Shown here in pieces: positions 61,516 to 64,000 of a DNA stretch of 64,000 bases (positions are counted from its first letter, which is position 1; the number at the start of each line of letters is the position of its first letter). The notes beneath the pieces were generated by a model. That model worked only from the letters and a program-made list of their open reading frames with translations, was not told where the DNA came from and made no database searches. A program made the position numbers and the translations under genes. Source of the DNA: Candidatus Woesearchaeota archaeon (GTDB lineage: Archaea > Nanobdellota > Nanobdellia > Woesearchaeales > ARS49); assembly GCA_017609645.1 (NCBI GenBank), contig JAFCDQ010000001.1:1-64000 (forward strand). Reading direction: 5' to 3'.

Positions 61516-61554
61516 GAAGATTTAAAATGACTGAAGAAGAATTGCTCAAATTAT

Positions 61555-62757
61555 ATGAAATGGCTCAAGAAACTCTTCAAAAAAAAAGAAACAAAAGAAA
61601 TAAGTCTAAATGAAATAAAACAAGACTTAAAAGAAAAACAAGACAAGACAAAAAAAGAAAGCGAATACATCTTATATGAACTAGAACAAGCCAAAAAAAC
61701 AGTCAAAGAAGCTATTTCTGAACTGCAGCAAGCAAAATTCGAAGAAAAAAACCCGCAAATAATAGACAGAATAAATTCAAACAGAGAAGCATACATACAC
61801 CACATAGAAATCATGCTGAAAAACATTGAAATTCCTGAATTCAACATCGACACATTAGAAGAATTCCTGCAAAACAGCACAAAAACAATACAAGAATTCA
61901 TAGAAAGATCTGCAAAAAGCTATCAAATAACACAATACTTAATCGGCAAAGAATTAGTCAATGTTTCTGAAAAAATAAAAGAACTTCCTGAAAAAATAAA
62001 AGAACTAGAACAAAAAATAACTAAACTAAAAAAAATAAAAGAAATCAAAGAAATAATAAAAGAAACAGACGAAAACAAAGACAAGGCTAAATTATTTGAA
62101 AAAGAAATTCAGACATTAGAAAAAGAAAAAGAACAATTAAACAAAGAAAAAGAACAAAAAGAAAAAGAACAAAATAAATTAGAAAAAAGCGACGAATACA
62201 AAGAATACAACAAATCAAAAGAAAAACTAGAAGAACTGCAAAAAAAAGAAAACAACCTGAAAAGCAAAATAGTAAACTTATTCTCACCATTGCAAAAAGC
62301 TTTGCGGAAATATTCAAAAATAAGCCTGAATCCTGCACTTATTGACAATTACTTAACTAATACATATACTGCATTAATGCAGGATGAAGAGAATAAAATA
62401 AGTGAAATATTACAAAAAATTGACTTGAAAGCATTGGACATCAAAGAAAAAGAGAAAAAAGTGCAAAAAGCAATAAACGCAGTAAACAAAGAAGAACTTG
62501 AAAAAATAAAAAAAGAAAATGAAGAAATAAAAAAAGAAATTCTTACGATAAAAGAAGAATTAAACAAAATAGACATTACCGAAAAGATTGAAACAAAACA
62601 AAAAGAAATCAAAGAAATTTTATCAGAAATTGAAGAAAAAAATAACGAAATAACAAAGAAAAAAGAATTCTTAGAAAAAAGAAAGAAAACTGATGATAAA
62701 GAACAAATACAAGAAGCTTATTCAGAACTAACTAAAGAAAAAATAATCATCGTTTAG
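61555..62757 (+). CDS. Long coiled-coil protein
   Basis: 400 aa, extremely rich in Lys and Glu, with near-continuous heptads from ~20 to 235 and ~280 to 400, broken by a less charged part (IVNLFSPLQKALRKYSKISL; NPALIDNYLTNTYTALMQDE). The amphipathic N-terminus (MKWLKKLFKKKE) could touch the membrane. No ATPase motifs, so not an SMC protein. Function unknown. The 3' end overlaps rpe's 3' end by eleven bases. Confidence 0.6.
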   Translation: MKWLKKLFKKKETKEISLNEIKQDLKEKQDKTKKESEYILYELEQAKKTVKEAISELQQAKFEEKNPQIIDRINSNREAYIHHIEIMLKNIEIPEFNIDTLEEFLQNSTKTIQEFIERSAKSYQITQYLIGKELVNVSEKIKELPEKIKELEQKITKLKKIKEIKEIIKETDENKDKAKLFEKEIQTLEKEKEQLNKEKEQKEKEQNKLEKSDEYKEYNKSKEKLEELQKKENNLKSKIVNLFSPLQKALRKYSKISLNPALIDNYLTNTYTALMQDEENKISEILQKIDLKALDIKEKEKKVQKAINAVNKEELEKIKKENEEIKKEILTIKEELNKIDITEKIETKQKEIKEILSEIEEKNNEITKKKEFLEKRKKTDDKEQIQEAYSELTKEKIIIV

Positions 62758-63376
62758 CTTTCTTTAACTTTTTAATTGCAATAGCAGGATCTTTCTCCTT
62801 CCAAATAGCATGACCTACAACAACAGAACTAGGCTTATATTTCTTAACTAAAGGCAGAGTAACCTCATTAACTCCGCCATCAAGAATAACTTTCGCCTTA
62901 GGATTAATCTTTCTCACATCCCTAATCTTCTGCAAAGCCTCTGCAATAATAGGCTGACCTCCAAAACCAGGGTGAACAGACAAAATAAGAACTAATTTAA
63001 CTTTCTTCAAATGCTTTTTCACAGAACTAACTCTTGTTCCAGGCAACAAAGCAATACCTGGCTCCATCTTTTTGCTTTTGATTATTTCAATAACCCTATC
63101 AGGATTTTTTGTAGCTTCAACATGAAAAATAAATTCTTTTGCGCCTATTTGAGCAAAACTCAGCACATATTGTTCTGGCTTAAAGCACATCAAATGAATC
63201 TGAAGTTTTAATTTTGTATGAAATCTTATGAAATGCTTAGGCATCACAGTAATATTAGGGGCGAAACGGCCGTCAACAATATCAAGCTGAACTTTCTTAA
63301 CAACACCTTCTAAAGCCCTGATTTTTTTTCTAAGTTCACGGCTCTCTCGGGCAAGAATTGCAGGTATTATTTCCAT
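62747..63376 (-). CDS. rpe: Ribulose-phosphate 3-epimerase
   Basis: 209 aa TIM barrel. IIPAILARESRELRKKI at the start, VQLDIVDGRFAPNITVMP with the metal-binding Asp, LHLM-equivalent IHLMCFKPEQY, LSVHPGFGGQPI, VILDGGVNE and VVGHAIWK. The family's first-strand Ser (PSIL) is Ala here. Interconverts ribulose-5-P and xylulose-5-P. Overlaps rpiB by ten bases. Confidence 0.88.
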   Translation of the reverse strand: MEIIPAILARESRELRKKIRALEGVVKKVQLDIVDGRFAPNITVMPKHFIRFHTKLKLQIHLMCFKPEQYVLSFAQIGAKEFIFHVEATKNPDRVIEIIKSKKMEPGIALLPGTRVSSVKKHLKKVKLVLILSVHPGFGGQPIIAEALQKIRDVRKINPKAKVILDGGVNEVTLPLVKKYKPSSVVVGHAIWKEKDPAIAIKKLKKAKR

Positions 63377-63792
63377 TTTTCTAATTTATTAATTTGTTTA
63401 ATACGGCGCTTATGCCTTTGCGCAGAACTAAAAGGAGAAGAAAGCCACTTTTTAATAATTTTCAATGCCTTATCAGTAGTCAATGACCAAGCAGAAAGAC
63501 AAAGAACATTGGCATTTTCATCATTTCTACTGCTCTTAGCGTCTTTAATTGAGTTGCATAAAGCAGCTCTAATGCCTTTACATTTATTCGCTGCAATAGA
63601 TACACCAATACCAGACCCGCAGATTAGAATACCTTTATCAGTTTTTTTTAGTTTTTTACAGAGTTTTTTTGTAATTAAAGGATAATCATCACCTGCTTTA
63701 AATTTTGGTGTTAGATCAATCAGATTTTTCATTTTTTTAATTATAGCTTGTTTAAGCTTAAAACCAGCATGGTCCGCAGCAATGTAAATCAT
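63367..63792 (-). CDS. rpiB: Ribose-5-phosphate isomerase B
   Basis: 141 aa. IYIAADHAGFKLKQAIIKKM, DYPLITKKL, ILICGSGIGVSIAANKCKGI and NDENANVLCLSAW are the RpiB/LacAB landmarks. Converts ribose-5-P and ribulose-5-P. Overlaps the aldolase stop (ATGA). Confidence 0.93.
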   Translation of the reverse strand: MIYIAADHAGFKLKQAIIKKMKNLIDLTPKFKAGDDYPLITKKLCKKLKKTDKGILICGSGIGVSIAANKCKGIRAALCNSIKDAKSSRNDENANVLCLSAWSLTTDKALKIIKKWLSSPFSSAQRHKRRIKQINKLEKWK

Positions 63793-64000
63793 CTTGTCTT
63801 CCTCACAATCTTATTTAATTTCTTAAGATTAGATTTAGCAATTTTCTTAATCCACTTCAACCTTTTCTTAGGATTTTTGAATGACAATGCATGCTTCCAA
63901 ATAGCTCTTCCTGCAAGAAATCCAGAACAACCATTCTTCATGGCAATTTTCAAATCTTTAGAAAAAGTCTTAAAATCAACTCCTGCACTTAACAAAACCC
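63789..64000 (-). CDS. Class I aldolase (LacD/YihT-like), C-terminal part, cut by window end
   Basis: About 70 codons visible, with the frame open to the edge. VLLSAGVDFKTFSKDLKIA and NGCSGFLAGRAIWKHALSF match the phosphate-binding end of tagatose-1,6-bisphosphate aldolase (LacD) and sulfofructose-phosphate aldolase (YihT). The next genes, rpiB and rpe, suggest a role in pentose or ketose phosphate conversion. The active-site Lys lies outside the window. Confidence 0.75.
   Translation of the reverse strand, partial: VLLSAGVDFKTFSKDLKIAMKNGCSGFLAGRAIWKHALSFKNPKKRLKWIKKIAKSNLKKLNKIVRKTR

Noticed and set aside
61555-62757. Coiled-coil gene as an SMC or Rad50 protein
   Set aside because: No Walker A, Walker B or signature motif is present at either end.
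1-64000. CRISPR array, insertion sequence, rRNA gene or replication origin
   Set aside because: No regularly spaced repeats, transposase motifs, rRNA segments or clustered origin repeats were seen.

Overview
The window is AT-rich archaeal DNA that most resembles a DPANN genome of the Woesearchaeota/Pacearchaeota kind. The archaeal signature is clear: ribosomal proteins eS8, eL44, eS27 and eL37, aIF2-alpha, Nop10, an LSm protein, a GINS subunit, an ATP-dependent DNA ligase, a methanococcal-type S-layer protein, tRNA genes with introns at position 37/38, and TATA boxes about 25 nt upstream of many (often leaderless) start codons. The lineage is inferred from gene content only; no rRNA gene is present.

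1-11.9 kb is a surface-glycan locus. It holds a NeuB/SpsE-type nonulosonic acid synthase, an SpsF-like cytidylyltransferase, a glycosyltransferase fused to a CMP-sugar synthetase-like domain, a UDP-sugar dehydrogenase, an NDP-sugar epimerase, a polyprenol-type GT2 with a DUF2304 partner, a YhcH-family protein, a cupin, two kinase-fold paralogues, a DMT exporter and two SDR genes, of which the second is chimeric and frameshifted. 12-18.5 kb carries leucyl aminopeptidase, a Rieske-like protein without cluster ligands beside a flavin reductase, a membrane-anchored protein, ferredoxin, a DUF1846 protein and a TM-helix-repeat channel. 18.6-21.5 kb is the S-layer gene with a long leader. 21.7-28.5 kb has tRNA-Leu, eL37-LSm, a Ca-loop propeller, eS8, the nrdR-nrdJ-adenosyltransferase operon and GINS.

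28.5-43 kb contains a 2-oxoacid:ferredoxin oxidoreductase, a barrel-like surface protein divergent from a five-module TrmB regulator, the eL44-eS27-aIF2a-Nop10 operon, enolase, phosphoglycerate mutase and a GT3 glycogen synthase: a fermentative, glycogen-storing metabolism. 42.8-56 kb is an envelope region: ten to eleven small single-pass, cysteine-containing proteins in two clusters, signal peptidase II, a dockerin-bearing subtilase facing a double-cohesin membrane protein, three intron-bearing tRNAs, a truncated dph2, and glmS. 56-64 kb has a truncated helicase duplicated together with the 3' end of lgt, a proteasome-like Ntn hydrolase, a HAD phosphatase, intact lgt, DNA ligase, a coiled-coil protein, and rpe-rpiB-aldolase.

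The most unusual items are a covarying two-hairpin element present twice (55.6 and 61.4 kb), the cohesin/dockerin pair, the family of CPxG...CxC surface proteins, and a complete bacterial lipoprotein pathway pair (lgt and lspA) in an archaeon.
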